Positions 14,781 to 21,444 of a stretch of DNA of 21,444 nt are shown one piece after another; position 1 is the stretch's first letter; each line of letters opens with the position of its first letter. The notes beneath the pieces were generated by a model. It did no database searches. It saw nothing but the letters and a program-made list of their open reading frames with translations, and was not told the origin of the DNA. This DNA is from Acidimicrobiaceae bacterium (GTDB lineage: Bacteria; Actinomycetota; Acidimicrobiia; Acidimicrobiales; RAAP-2), in contig JAUTXB010000174.1 in assembly GCA_030838245.1 (NCBI GenBank), forward strand, positions 1 through 21,444, written 5' to 3'. Both the position numbers and the translations under genes were made by a program.

Positions 14781-16067
14781 ATGCGTGCAGAAGACCTCAT
14801 CATCGTCAGCATCGATGACCACTTGATCGAACCACCAGACATGTTCGACAACCATGTACCGGCCAAGTACGCCGACCAGGCGCCCAAGTTGATCCGAGAT
14901 GTGGATGGCCTCGAGAAATGGATCTTCCAAGGGACGACCATGGGCATCATGGGCCTCAACAGCGTGGTGTCGTGGCCCAAGGAGCAGTGGGGCATGGATC
15001 CGAGCACGCTCTCCGAGATGCGGCCCGGCTCCTATGACATTCATGAGCGGATTCGTGACATGAACCGCAACGGGGTGCTCGCTTCGATGTGCTTTCCGAC
15101 GTTTCCCGGGTTCAGCGGCCGGACATTCCAGGAAGCAGCCGAGATCGGCGATCCTGCACTGGCCTTGATCATGTTGCAGGCGTACAACGACTGGCACATC
15201 GACGAGTGGTGCGGTGCGTACCCGGGTCGCTTCATGCCCTTGGCCCTCCCCCCGGCATGGGACATCGAAGCCCTCACGGCCGAGGTCCACCGGGTTGCCG
15301 CCAAGGGCTGCCGGGCCATCAGCATGCCGGAGCTACCCCACCTGCTTGGCCTCCCGAGCTACCAGAGCGACTATTGGGACCCCTTCTTCACCGCGGTGTG
15401 CGACGAGGGGGTGGTGATGTGCCTGCACATAGGGCAGGGATTCTCGGCCATCACCATGGCCGACGACATGTCCAACGATCATTTCATGGTGCTGGCGACG
15501 CAGGTGTCGGTGCTCTCCGTGCAGGACCTCATGTGGGGTCCTGCCCTGCGCAAGTACCCGGACCTGAAGGTGGCCTGGTCCGAAGGCGGGATCGGCTGGA
15601 TCCCGTTCCTCCTCGATCGGTGCGATCGCCATTACATGAACCAGAAGTGGACCGGACAGGACTTCGGCGACAAGTTGCCCAGCGACGTGTTCAGGGAACA
15701 TGCCCTGGCCTGTTTCATCTCGGACCCCATGTCGTTGAAGCTGGCGCACGAGATCGGGATCGACATCATCGCCTTCGAGTCGGATTACCCCCACTCGGAC
15801 GGCCTGTGGCCCGATGCTCCCGAGCACTTCCTCGAGGAGTGCCAGCAGGCCAATCTCTCCGACGAGGACATCAACAAGATCAGCTGGGAGAACGTCTCGA
15901 GGTTCTGTGACTACGAGCCCTTTGCCGTCATCCCCAAGGAGCAAGCCAACGTTGGGGCCCTTCGCTCATTGGCCAAAGACGTCGAGACGGCCGAAGTGCC
16001 CCGGGAGACCTGGCGGGCCCGCTACGAGGCCAAGCCGCACTATGACATTCAAACCCTCAGCGCCTGA
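14781..16067 (+). CDS. Amidohydrolase family protein (amidohydrolase 2, ACMSD-like)
   Basis: A 428-residue metal-dependent TIM-barrel enzyme. Metal motifs: VSIDDHLIEPPDMF (Asp12, His14), VVMCLHIGQG (His216) and IAFESDYPHSDGLWP (Asp335). WSEGGIGWIPFLLDRCDRHY (~266-284) is the conserved segment of the family. It is related to the 376-residue protein at 6242-7372 but longer, with an added C-terminal tail of about 50 residues (KEQANVGALRSLAKDVE onward). AAAGGGAGAA precedes the ATG. It sits between two CaiB/BaiF genes: 82 bases after the first and 14 bases before the second. C-C bond or ester/amide hydrolysis, or decarboxylation, of a pathway intermediate is likely; which one cannot be read. The 82-base gap before it holds nothing I recognise. 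Confidence 0.93.
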   Translation: MRAEDLIIVSIDDHLIEPPDMFDNHVPAKYADQAPKLIRDVDGLEKWIFQGTTMGIMGLNSVVSWPKEQWGMDPSTLSEMRPGSYDIHERIRDMNRNGVLASMCFPTFPGFSGRTFQEAAEIGDPALALIMLQAYNDWHIDEWCGAYPGRFMPLALPPAWDIEALTAEVHRVAAKGCRAISMPELPHLLGLPSYQSDYWDPFFTAVCDEGVVMCLHIGQGFSAITMADDMSNDHFMVLATQVSVLSVQDLMWGPALRKYPDLKVAWSEGGIGWIPFLLDRCDRHYMNQKWTGQDFGDKLPSDVFREHALACFISDPMSLKLAHEIGIDIIAFESDYPHSDGLWPDAPEHFLEECQQANLSDEDINKISWENVSRFCDYEPFAVIPKEQANVGALRSLAKDVETAEVPRETWRARYEAKPHYDIQTLSA

Positions 16068-16081
16068 GAGGCCACCGACTC

Positions 16082-17305
16082 ATGGTATTTCGTCCGATGG
16101 AAGGCGTTCGGGTGGTCGAGGTGGCGCAGTACACCTTCGTCCCCTCGGCCGGGGCAATCCTGGCCGAGTGGGGCGCCGAGGTCATCAAGGTGGAGCACGC
16201 CGAGACCGGTGACGCCCAGCGCGGGTTGACCAACCTAGGGGCGGTTTCGGCAACGGGCCCGTTTGCTCCGATCATCGAGCACCCCAACCATGGAAAGCGA
16301 AGTGTCGGGCTGGCTCTGGAGCACCCCGAGGCACGACAGGTGCTCGATGAGATCATTCGTGACTCCGATGTGTTCCTGACCAACTTCCTTCCGACCGCTC
16401 GAGCCCGGCTGGCCCTCGACGTGGATGACGTCCGCAAGGTGAACCCGGACATCATTTACGGGAGGGGCTCGGCATTGGGGAACCGGGGGCCGATGCGGGA
16501 ACGAGGTGGGTACGACGCGATCACCTATTGGTGTCGGGGAGGCAGCGCTCAAGGCGTGACGCCGCCCAACATCGACGCCATGCTGACCATGCCGGCGCCG
16601 GCCTACGGGGACTCCATCGGTGGGATGACGGTGGCGGGAGGGATCTCTGCCGCCCTATTTGCCCGAGAACGGACCGGACAGCCATCGGTGGTCGACGTCT
16701 CGTTGCTGAGCGTAGGGGCATGGGCCAACGCCCTGGCCATCGATGCGTCCTTTGTGAACGGACAGCCATGGTCAGCGGCGGAGATCGGCGGAAGCTACGG
16801 GGCCCCGACCAATCCGTTGGCCGGCATCTACAAGACCGGCGGTGGTCGGTGGCTGGCCTTCACCATGCTGCAGGTCGGGCGCTACTGGGAGGACTTCTGT
16901 CGGCACCTGGGCCGAGAGGACCTACTCGAGCGGTTCGACACGGCAGAAAAAGTGGTCGAGCAGGCCGAAGTGGTGAGCGACATCATCGCTGCCGAGCTGG
17001 CCTCGAGGCCGTTCGAGGAGTGGCTCGAGCGGTTCAAGACCATGGAGGGCCCTTGGGAGCCGGTACAGAACAGCTTGGAAGTCGGAAACGACGACCAGTT
17101 GCGAATCAACGGCTTTGTGGGCGATGTGGTCGACTCTGACGGCACCCCCCGACGCCTCGTCGCCGCTCCGGTGCAGTTCGACGAGACCCCATCGACGTTC
17201 GATCGAGCCCCATTGTTCGCCGAGCATACCGACGACGTCTTGCGCGAGCTCGGGCATTCGGAGGACGAGATCATCCAGATGAAGATCGCCGGTGCGGTCA
17301 CCTAG
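16082..17305 (+). CDS. CaiB/BaiF family (family III) CoA-transferase
   Basis: CoA-transferase of 407 residues moving CoA between carboxylates through an aspartyl-CoA intermediate. Blocks: MEGVRVVEVAQYTFVPSAGAILAEWGAEVIKVEHAETGDAQR at the start, NHGKRSVGLALEHPEA (69-84), IIYGRGSALGNRGP, and the catalytic region APAYGDSIGGMTVAGGISAALFARERTG, where Asp177 aligns with Asp169 of formyl-CoA transferase. The position of the racemase histidine is Tyr144, so this looks like a true transferase, unlike its paralogue at 13529-14698. The end FAEHTDDVLRELGHSEDEI is typical. The ATG at 16082 has GAGAGG about ten bases upstream. It follows the amidohydrolase by 14 bases. Donor and acceptor acids are unknown. 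Confidence 0.95.
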   Translation: MVFRPMEGVRVVEVAQYTFVPSAGAILAEWGAEVIKVEHAETGDAQRGLTNLGAVSATGPFAPIIEHPNHGKRSVGLALEHPEARQVLDEIIRDSDVFLTNFLPTARARLALDVDDVRKVNPDIIYGRGSALGNRGPMRERGGYDAITYWCRGGSAQGVTPPNIDAMLTMPAPAYGDSIGGMTVAGGISAALFARERTGQPSVVDVSLLSVGAWANALAIDASFVNGQPWSAAEIGGSYGAPTNPLAGIYKTGGGRWLAFTMLQVGRYWEDFCRHLGREDLLERFDTAEKVVEQAEVVSDIIAAELASRPFEEWLERFKTMEGPWEPVQNSLEVGNDDQLRINGFVGDVVDSDGTPRRLVAAPVQFDETPSTFDRAPLFAEHTDDVLRELGHSEDEIIQMKIAGAVT

Positions 17306-17376
17306 GCCGTGATGGTGGCTTTCCCGGCAGTGAAACTACGGTGGTGGTGAGGACGCCGGGTGAGCGGCGCCCGGTC

Positions 17377-17487
17377 ATGGACAGCTCCGTATTCGGATCG
17401 ATCCGAGTGGGGGACCGTGTCCACGTCGAAGACAAGTGCGCCGTTCACAGTGGCCTCGATCTGGTCGCGGCACAGGAGGACTGGTGA
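17377..17487 (+). CDS. Possible small protein, 36 residues, coupled to the next gene
   Basis: An open frame from ATG 17377 encodes MDSSVFGSIRVGDRVHVEDK and 16 further residues ending AQEDW. Its TGA overlaps the GTG of the beta-hydroxyacid dehydrogenase (GTGA), the same junction used by confirmed gene pairs in this window. About three quarters of codons end in G or C, and first positions are rich in G, which looks like coding sequence. The ribosome site before the ATG is weak; in-frame GTGs at 17341-17347 could give up to 48 residues. No family is recognised. The frame might be fortuitous: it would fill most of an otherwise unexplained 178-base gap. Confidence 0.35.
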   Translation: MDSSVFGSIRVGDRVHVEDKCAVHSGLDLVAAQEDW

Positions 17488-18302
17488 AGGTCGGTTTCAT
17501 CGGACTGGGGTCACAGGGGACCCCCATGGCCCAGCGGATCATTACCGCCGGGCATCCGCTGACCATATGGGCCCGACGGCCCGAGTCGCTCGAGCCGTTT
17601 CGGGGAACCGACGCAATCGTTGCTCGCTCGCTGCCTGAGCTCGGGGCCCACTGCGATCTGGTTTGCGTCTGCGTCTTTGCCGACCAGGATGTCGAAGAGG
17701 TGGTGTCCGGCCCGGACGGGCTCCTATCCGCCATGCGTCCCGAGTCGATCATTGCTATCCACAGCACGGTGAACCCGGACACCTGTCGCGCCATGGCCGA
17801 GGAAGCCAAGTCCAAGGCCGTCCACGTGATTGACGCGCCAGTCAGCGGAGCAGCTCCGGCAGCTCAGGCCGGACGCCTCTTGGTCATGGTCGGCGGCGAT
17901 GACGAGTCGGTGACACGGGCTCGACCGGTATTCGAGTCCTTCGGCGATCCGGTGGTCCACGTAGGCCCGGTGGGGTCGGGTCAGCTGGTCAAGTTGATCA
18001 ACAACGTCGTGCTCACCGCCAACTTCTCGATACTGGTGGATGCGGTCGCCATGAGCCAGGGTTTCGACATGTTGCCCGAAGTGGTCCTCGAAGTGCTCCG
18101 CCACGGGACCGGCGGCAGTCGTGCCGTGGACCTCCTTCCCGACGGTGGGTCAACCGCTGCCGTCGGTGTGCGGGTCCACCCACTGCTGGGCAAGGATGCC
18201 TCCATAGCCTTCGCGGTGGCCCGAGCCCTCGGGGCTCCCATCGGTCAGCTCGAGGAGGTGGTGAATCACCTTTGGGATGTCAGCGGAGTGGAGACTTCGT
18301 GA
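17484..18302 (+). CDS. NAD(P)-dependent beta-hydroxyacid dehydrogenase (3-hydroxyisobutyrate dehydrogenase family)
   Basis: A 272-residue member of the 6-phosphogluconate/3-hydroxyisobutyrate dehydrogenase superfamily, oxidising a beta-hydroxyacid to the semialdehyde or the reverse. Motifs: GFIGLGSQGTPMA (4-16) dinucleotide fold, DAPVSGAAPAAQAGRL (117-132) substrate site with Ser121, and GSGQLVKLINN (164-174) with catalytic Lys170 and Asn174. WARRP after strand 2 suggests NADP preference. The length is about 20 residues below the family norm, lost in the C-terminal helical domain. The GTG at 17484 has AGGAGG four bases upstream; a longer in-frame start at 17436 adds a basic, non-conserved stretch and is unlikely. 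It could process a branched hydroxyacid released from the CoA pathway (inference). Confidence 0.92.
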   Translation: MKVGFIGLGSQGTPMAQRIITAGHPLTIWARRPESLEPFRGTDAIVARSLPELGAHCDLVCVCVFADQDVEEVVSGPDGLLSAMRPESIIAIHSTVNPDTCRAMAEEAKSKAVHVIDAPVSGAAPAAQAGRLLVMVGGDDESVTRARPVFESFGDPVVHVGPVGSGQLVKLINNVVLTANFSILVDAVAMSQGFDMLPEVVLEVLRHGTGGSRAVDLLPDGGSTAAVGVRVHPLLGKDASIAFAVARALGAPIGQLEEVVNHLWDVSGVETS

Positions 18303-18406
18303 AAACCGAAGGGCCGGCTGTCCCGGGAGACGGCGACCGCCTGGTACGTGCCGTTCATCATTCGAGGACTGGGCAGCCACGTCGAGGCGCCGCGTTGGGG
18401 CCCGCA

Positions 18407-18907
18407 GTGAGCGACCTCGCCGGTGAGCCGGACACGGCTGCGGTACTGCGCGTACTGGAGGCACGACTTCGACGGTGCGAAGACCAACTGGCCCTCTACC
18501 AGCTGATGATGAGCTACGGGCCTGCCGTGGACAGTGGCTCGAGCGACGTCGCCTCCGAGCTGTGGACCGAGGGCGGGCTCTACGACGCCCAGGTGGGCTC
18601 GTGGAGGGGACGGCGAGCGATCGCCGAGATGATCGAGGGTCCCGATCATCAGGCGTTGATTCACAACGGCGCGGCCCACGTTGCCGCCATGCCCCTGCTG
18701 TCGATCGAGGAAGACAGCGCCGTCGCCACTTGCTATTTCCATCTGTATGTTCGCGATGGCAACGGCTTTCGTCCGTGGCGGGTGACCGCGACTCGATGGG
18801 AGTTCGCTCGCCAGCCGGATGGCTGGCGAATCACCAGTCGGGTGAATCGATTACTGGACGGCGGCTTCGAGGCGCGTCAGCTCTTGGGTCGAGGAGTCGA
18901 GCCATGA
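18407..18907 (+). CDS. SnoaL-like (NTF2-fold) protein
   Basis: A 166-residue NTF2-fold protein and close paralogue of 10056-10547. Shared stretches include EDQLALYQLMMSYGPAVDSGS (versus EDQVELYQLISSYGPAVDSGS), DHQALIHNGAAHV and W.ITSRVNRLLDGG.EARQ. The first ~25 residues form a charged helix (VLRVLEARLRRCEDQL). I place the start at the GTG at 18407, where SDL matches the paralogue's MSDL. A GTG at 18299 is a real alternative: it overlaps the dehydrogenase stop by four bases and has GGAG five bases upstream, but would add 36 unconserved basic residues with lower G/C at third positions. It is the last gene of the operon and converges on an SDR 12 bases away with no visible terminator. Confidence 0.88.
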   Translation: MSDLAGEPDTAAVLRVLEARLRRCEDQLALYQLMMSYGPAVDSGSSDVASELWTEGGLYDAQVGSWRGRRAIAEMIEGPDHQALIHNGAAHVAAMPLLSIEEDSAVATCYFHLYVRDGNGFRPWRVTATRWEFARQPDGWRITSRVNRLLDGGFEARQLLGRGVEP

Positions 18908-18919
18908 CGCCGACGCCGG

Positions 18920-19744
18920 CTACAGCGGGTAGAGCCCCGATTCCCGGCACAGGTCCTGGGCCACGACAGTGGTGCCATGGAGTGGGTCGGCATCGGGCGA
19001 CGACGCCAGCCACGCGATGACTGCGCCAATGGCTTCCGGCGGTGCTCCGGTCGAGTGGTCGAGGCCATCGGAGACGGATTGATTGCGTTCGGTTCGGACA
19101 TATCCGGGATCGACGTTGAACGCTCGAATACCCTGGCCAGCGAATTCGACCTTGAGATGGCCGACCAACCGATGGCTCGCCGCTTTAGCGATGCCATAGC
19201 CAAGGCCCCACCCCCCTTGTCCGGCTGGAGCCGGAGGGTCGGTGTACCCGGCGCCCGAGCCCATGGTGATGATCGTGCCGCTTCCTCGTCCCAGCATGCC
19301 GGGAAGGGCCATCTTGGTCAGGGTCAGCTGTGCGATCACATGCGCCTCGAGGAACTTCTCGTAGGCGTCGATGGGTGTGTCGAGGATCAGATCCATCATG
19401 CCCGGTCTAACGTAACGACCGTTGTGCAACAGGAGATCGATAGGTCCCCATCGTTCCAGGGCAACAGCCATTCCCGCACCGACCGAGGCCCGATCGAGCA
19501 GATCCATGGGAACGATCAGGCTCTGCTGACCGGTCTCCTCGATGATGGCCGCCGTTTCTTGCAGCGATCCCGGCAACGGTTGCGTGTCGGACTGGTGGAC
19601 CGTGACGGAATGCTCACGCCGTTCGCCTGGAGCGACCGTCCGGGCCGTGATGACGACGTCGAACCCGGCCTGGGCCAACGAGATCGAGCAGGCCCGTCCG
19701 ATTCCGCGGCTGGCTCCGGTGACGAACGCGACCCTCGACGTCAT
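18920..19744 (-). CDS. SDR family oxidoreductase with atypical active-site motifs
   Basis: A 274-residue SDR. The cofactor loop TGASRGIG (10-17) is normal, and the active-site YGIAK (Tyr183, Lys187) and a serine in TMGSGAG (Ser163) are present. The usual NNAG is HNGR (107-110), and the tetrad asparagine position reads EAHVIAQL (His135). There are two insertions: one at about 38-60 after strand 2 and one, DPPAPAGQGG, between the serine and tyrosine. These features occur in diverged SDRs acting on bulky or CoA-linked substrates, but function is unassigned. The ATG overlaps the LLM oxidoreductase stop by four bases (ATGA), so the two are coupled. A longer in-frame extension to 19906 only reads through the LLM gene. 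Confidence 0.92.
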   Translation of the reverse strand: MTSRVAFVTGASRGIGRACSISLAQAGFDVVITARTVAPGERREHSVTVHQSDTQPLPGSLQETAAIIEETGQQSLIVPMDLLDRASVGAGMAVALERWGPIDLLLHNGRYVRPGMMDLILDTPIDAYEKFLEAHVIAQLTLTKMALPGMLGRGSGTIITMGSGAGYTDPPAPAGQGGWGLGYGIAKAASHRLVGHLKVEFAGQGIRAFNVDPGYVRTERNQSVSDGLDHSTGAPPEAIGAVIAWLASSPDADPLHGTTVVAQDLCRESGLYPL

Positions 19745-20634
19745 GAACCCTGTCCGAGCGTGGTCTGGACCGGAGCGGCGTCGATCCCGGTCAGGGTGGC
19801 GAATGCCTCGAGCTGTTCGATGTAGTGCGCAGCCGAGTTGTGCACGAACGAGACCGTCATGACCGTCGCGCCGGCATGCCGCCACACCTCCGCCGCGTCC
19901 AGGCACTGGGAGGGCTCGGTCACGGGGTCCATCGGCGCGTCGGAACTCACCCCGATGTCGAACCCGTCGGGCAGATCGGCCGATGCCAACATGGAGGCCA
20001 GCCCAGTCGGCGTGGGTCCCCGGTGCGACGCGGGGGGAGGGATCCAGGCGTCACCGAGCTCGACGGCGCGCAAGAAAGAGCGTCGCGAGTGGCCGCCGAT
20101 CCACAGGGGCACCGAGAGCTGGAGCGCGTGAGGATCCACGATGAGCTGGTCATAGTGGTAATAGGGCCCGTGGTAGCTCACGGTGCGGCGTGACAGGGTC
20201 ACCTTCAGGGCTCGCAGCGCATCGTCGGCGCGGGCTCCCCGGTCGGCGAACGAGGCTCCCAATCCGACGAACTCCTCTTCGACGTTGCCGACGCCCAGGC
20301 CCAACACGAGGCGGCCTCCCGAGATCATGTCGACCGTTCCGTAGTGCTTGGCGATGGCCAGAGGATGGTGGAGCCCGAGGATCAACACGTAGGTGACGAA
20401 CCGAATTCTCTCGGTCACGGCGGCCAGATATCCAAAGGTCGCCACCGGATCCCAGAACGGGGAGTTGGCGTAGGGGCCATCAGGTACGGCTATGTGCTCG
20501 GAGCAGGTCATGTGCCAGTACCCGAGGCGATCGGCAGCGATGGCAATCGCGGCCAGATCCTTGGGACCGGCCTTGCGCTCCCACGATTCGGGATTCGAGA
20601 ACGTCACGATGGGGGATCCGATTCCGAATCGCAT
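19741..20634 (-). CDS. LLM class (probably F420-dependent) oxidoreductase
   Basis: Luciferase-like oxidoreductase of 297 residues, TIGR03619-like. Motifs: MRFGIGSPIVTF at strand 1, IAADRLGYWHMTCSEHIAVPD, the HHPLAIAKHYGTVDMISGGRLVLGLGVGNVEEEFVGLG block and VPLWIGGHSRRSFLRAVELGDAWIPP. It resembles the protein at 1640-2626 more than the other two LLM proteins here. The ATG at 20634 is where the fold begins; GGAGAAA lies about eleven bases upstream, a little far. An in-frame extension to 20712 adds unconserved residues. Transcribed before, and coupled to, the SDR at 18920-19744: a two-gene redox unit. The HH in LGLHHPLAI and the GGHS loop suggest an intact cofactor site. Substrate unknown. Confidence 0.92.
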   Translation of the reverse strand: MRFGIGSPIVTFSNPESWERKAGPKDLAAIAIAADRLGYWHMTCSEHIAVPDGPYANSPFWDPVATFGYLAAVTERIRFVTYVLILGLHHPLAIAKHYGTVDMISGGRLVLGLGVGNVEEEFVGLGASFADRGARADDALRALKVTLSRRTVSYHGPYYHYDQLIVDPHALQLSVPLWIGGHSRRSFLRAVELGDAWIPPPASHRGPTPTGLASMLASADLPDGFDIGVSSDAPMDPVTEPSQCLDAAEVWRHAGATVMTVSFVHNSAAHYIEQLEAFATLTGIDAAPVQTTLGQGS

Positions 20635-20789
20635 GGTCAATGATTTCTCCGATCGCTGAAGCGCGTGCCCATTGTCATCGGGTGGGACTTTGCTACCCAT
20701 CGTCTCCACCATGACGCGCGGAGCCTACGATACAGACCGCTCGCCGCTGATCGATCGGGATCGCAGACGTGCCACTGGAGGTTTTGAAG
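20635..20789. other. Divergent intergenic region without a recognised element
   Basis: This 155-base gap separates the divergent LLM oxidoreductase and SDR genes and must hold both promoters. I see only GATCGATC, an 8-base palindrome at 20749-20756, and a TACGAT -10-like hexamer at about 20727 without a properly spaced -35. Nothing firm can be assigned. Confidence 0.3.
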
Positions 20790-21444
20790 ATGCCAAGGGA
20801 CACCGTCATTGTGACCGGAGCAGGCCACGGTATCGGCAGAGCAACAGCCGAGCTGTTCGCCGAACAAGACGTGAACTTGGTACTGGCCGACATCAATGAG
20901 GAGTGGCTGGCTGCGACCGCTGTTGCTTGCAATGACAAGGGAGCTGATGTCCGAACCGTCCCGTTCGATCAACGATCACGCCAAAGCGTGGATGACCTCT
21001 TCGGGACGGTCGACGACATGTTCGGACGGGTGGACGTCCTGGCCAACATCGTTGGTATCTATCCATCGGAGCGCGTCACGAAGATGACCGATGAGCTCTG
21101 GGACGACGTGATCCTCACCAACCTCACCGGCGTCTTCTACTGTTGCCGCGCCGGGTTGACCCGAATGATGCACGCCGGCAGCGGCAGCATCGTCAGCGTC
21201 GCATCCGCTTCCGCTGCCGTTCCCCTCGATGGGTTCTCCGCCTACGCGGCCAGCAAAGGCGGCATCGAGGCGTTCAGTCGGGTGCTGGCCCTGGAGGCGG
21301 CCCCCACCGTGAGGGTGAACGTGGTCTCACCAGGTCCGATCGCCACGTGGCCCGTCCCGGATCCTGGTTCTGACCAAGCGGACCCGTTGACGGCCGCGGC
21401 CACGGTGTTGGACTCCGTGCCCCTCGGTCGGTGGGGAAGTCCCG
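20790..21444 (+). CDS. SDR family oxidoreductase (cut by window edge)
   Basis: The first 218 residues of an SDR whose end lies beyond the window. Motifs: TGAGHGIG (9-16), an aspartate after strand 2 (LADIN, Asp34) suggesting NAD preference, NIVG (87-90) in place of NNAG, tetrad asparagine Asn111 in TNLTGVF, serine in SVASASA (~139), and YAASK (Tyr152, Lys156). VRVNVVSPGPIAT is the usual strand-6 region, and the last visible residues PLGRWGSP are where GR.G.P.E(E/D) normally stands, so only about 40 residues are missing. The ATG has TGGAGG nine bases upstream; an in-frame GTG at 20769 would sit before that ribosome site. It diverges from the LLM/SDR pair. Confidence 0.93.
   Translation, partial: MPRDTVIVTGAGHGIGRATAELFAEQDVNLVLADINEEWLAATAVACNDKGADVRTVPFDQRSRQSVDDLFGTVDDMFGRVDVLANIVGIYPSERVTKMTDELWDDVILTNLTGVFYCCRAGLTRMMHAGSGSIVSVASASAAVPLDGFSAYAASKGGIEAFSRVLALEAAPTVRVNVVSPGPIATWPVPDPGSDQADPLTAAATVLDSVPLGRWGSP

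Noticed and set aside
17356..17375. CCGGG/CCCGG hairpin in the gap after the second CoA-transferase gene
   Set aside because: Only five base pairs with a 9-base loop in GC-rich DNA; too weak to call a terminator.
1..21444. Mobile elements, CRISPR arrays, tRNA or rRNA genes, phage or defence systems
   Set aside because: I found no transposase, integrase, regularly spaced repeat, cloverleaf or defence-type protein; all confident genes are metabolic or regulatory.

Overview
The window is a gene-dense, high-GC stretch (about two-thirds G+C by eye) with 22 confident protein genes, one small candidate gene, and no RNA gene, CRISPR array, transposase or phage gene that I can see. Frequent GTG/TTG starts, GGAGG-type ribosome sites, many 4-base stop/start overlaps and four F420-type luciferase-like oxidoreductases suggest an actinobacterium. 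My best guess is a free-living, catabolically versatile lineage such as Acidimicrobiia. A Chloroflexota (SAR202-like) origin is a weaker alternative. No phylogenetic marker gene is present, so this is inference.

Layout. (A) 1-1431, minus: two adjacent acyl-CoA dehydrogenases, one cut by the window edge. (B) 1640-5278, plus: LLM oxidoreductase, ADP-forming acyl-CoA ligase (fused CoA-binding and ATP-grasp) and an NTF2/SnoaL-like protein, diverging from A across a 208-base region with two related inverted repeats. A hairpin at 5279-5299 closes B against C. (C) 5303-11597, minus: in transcription order an IclR regulator, SnoaL-like protein, SDR, SnoaL-like protein, LLM oxidoreductase, amidohydrolase and a DapA-fold protein without the usual catalytic lysine. 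(D) 11713-18907, plus: a likely 7.2-kb operon diverging from the IclR gene: LLM oxidoreductase, SDR, CaiB/BaiF CoA-transferase, amidohydrolase, second CaiB/BaiF CoA-transferase, a possible 36-residue protein, beta-hydroxyacid dehydrogenase and SnoaL-like protein. (E) 18920-20634, minus: an SDR and LLM oxidoreductase pair. (F) 20790-21444, plus: an SDR cut by the right edge.

Together the genes look like a catabolic island for an unidentified carbon skeleton handled as CoA thioesters. Acids would be activated by the ADP-forming ligase or by CoA transfer, then dehydrogenated, oxidised or reduced by SDR, hydroxyacid dehydrogenase and F420/flavin enzymes, and cleaved or decarboxylated by amidohydrolases. 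The LLM/SDR/SnoaL combination recurs three or four times, as if the same chemistry were duplicated for successive steps or related substrates. Two SnoaL-like proteins (10056-10547 and 18407-18907) and two LLM proteins (7534-8496 and 11713-12750) are clear paralogue pairs, with one member in block C and one in block D. The IclR gene and a 24-base near-palindrome over a predicted transcription start at the C/D boundary suggest substrate-responsive control of D. The substrate cannot be read from the sequence.

No stretch over 300 bases lacks a gene. The longest gaps are 1432-1639, 7373-7533, 20635-20789, 10548-10670, 11598-11712, 9944-10055 and, depending on start choices, 17306-17376 and 18303-18406.
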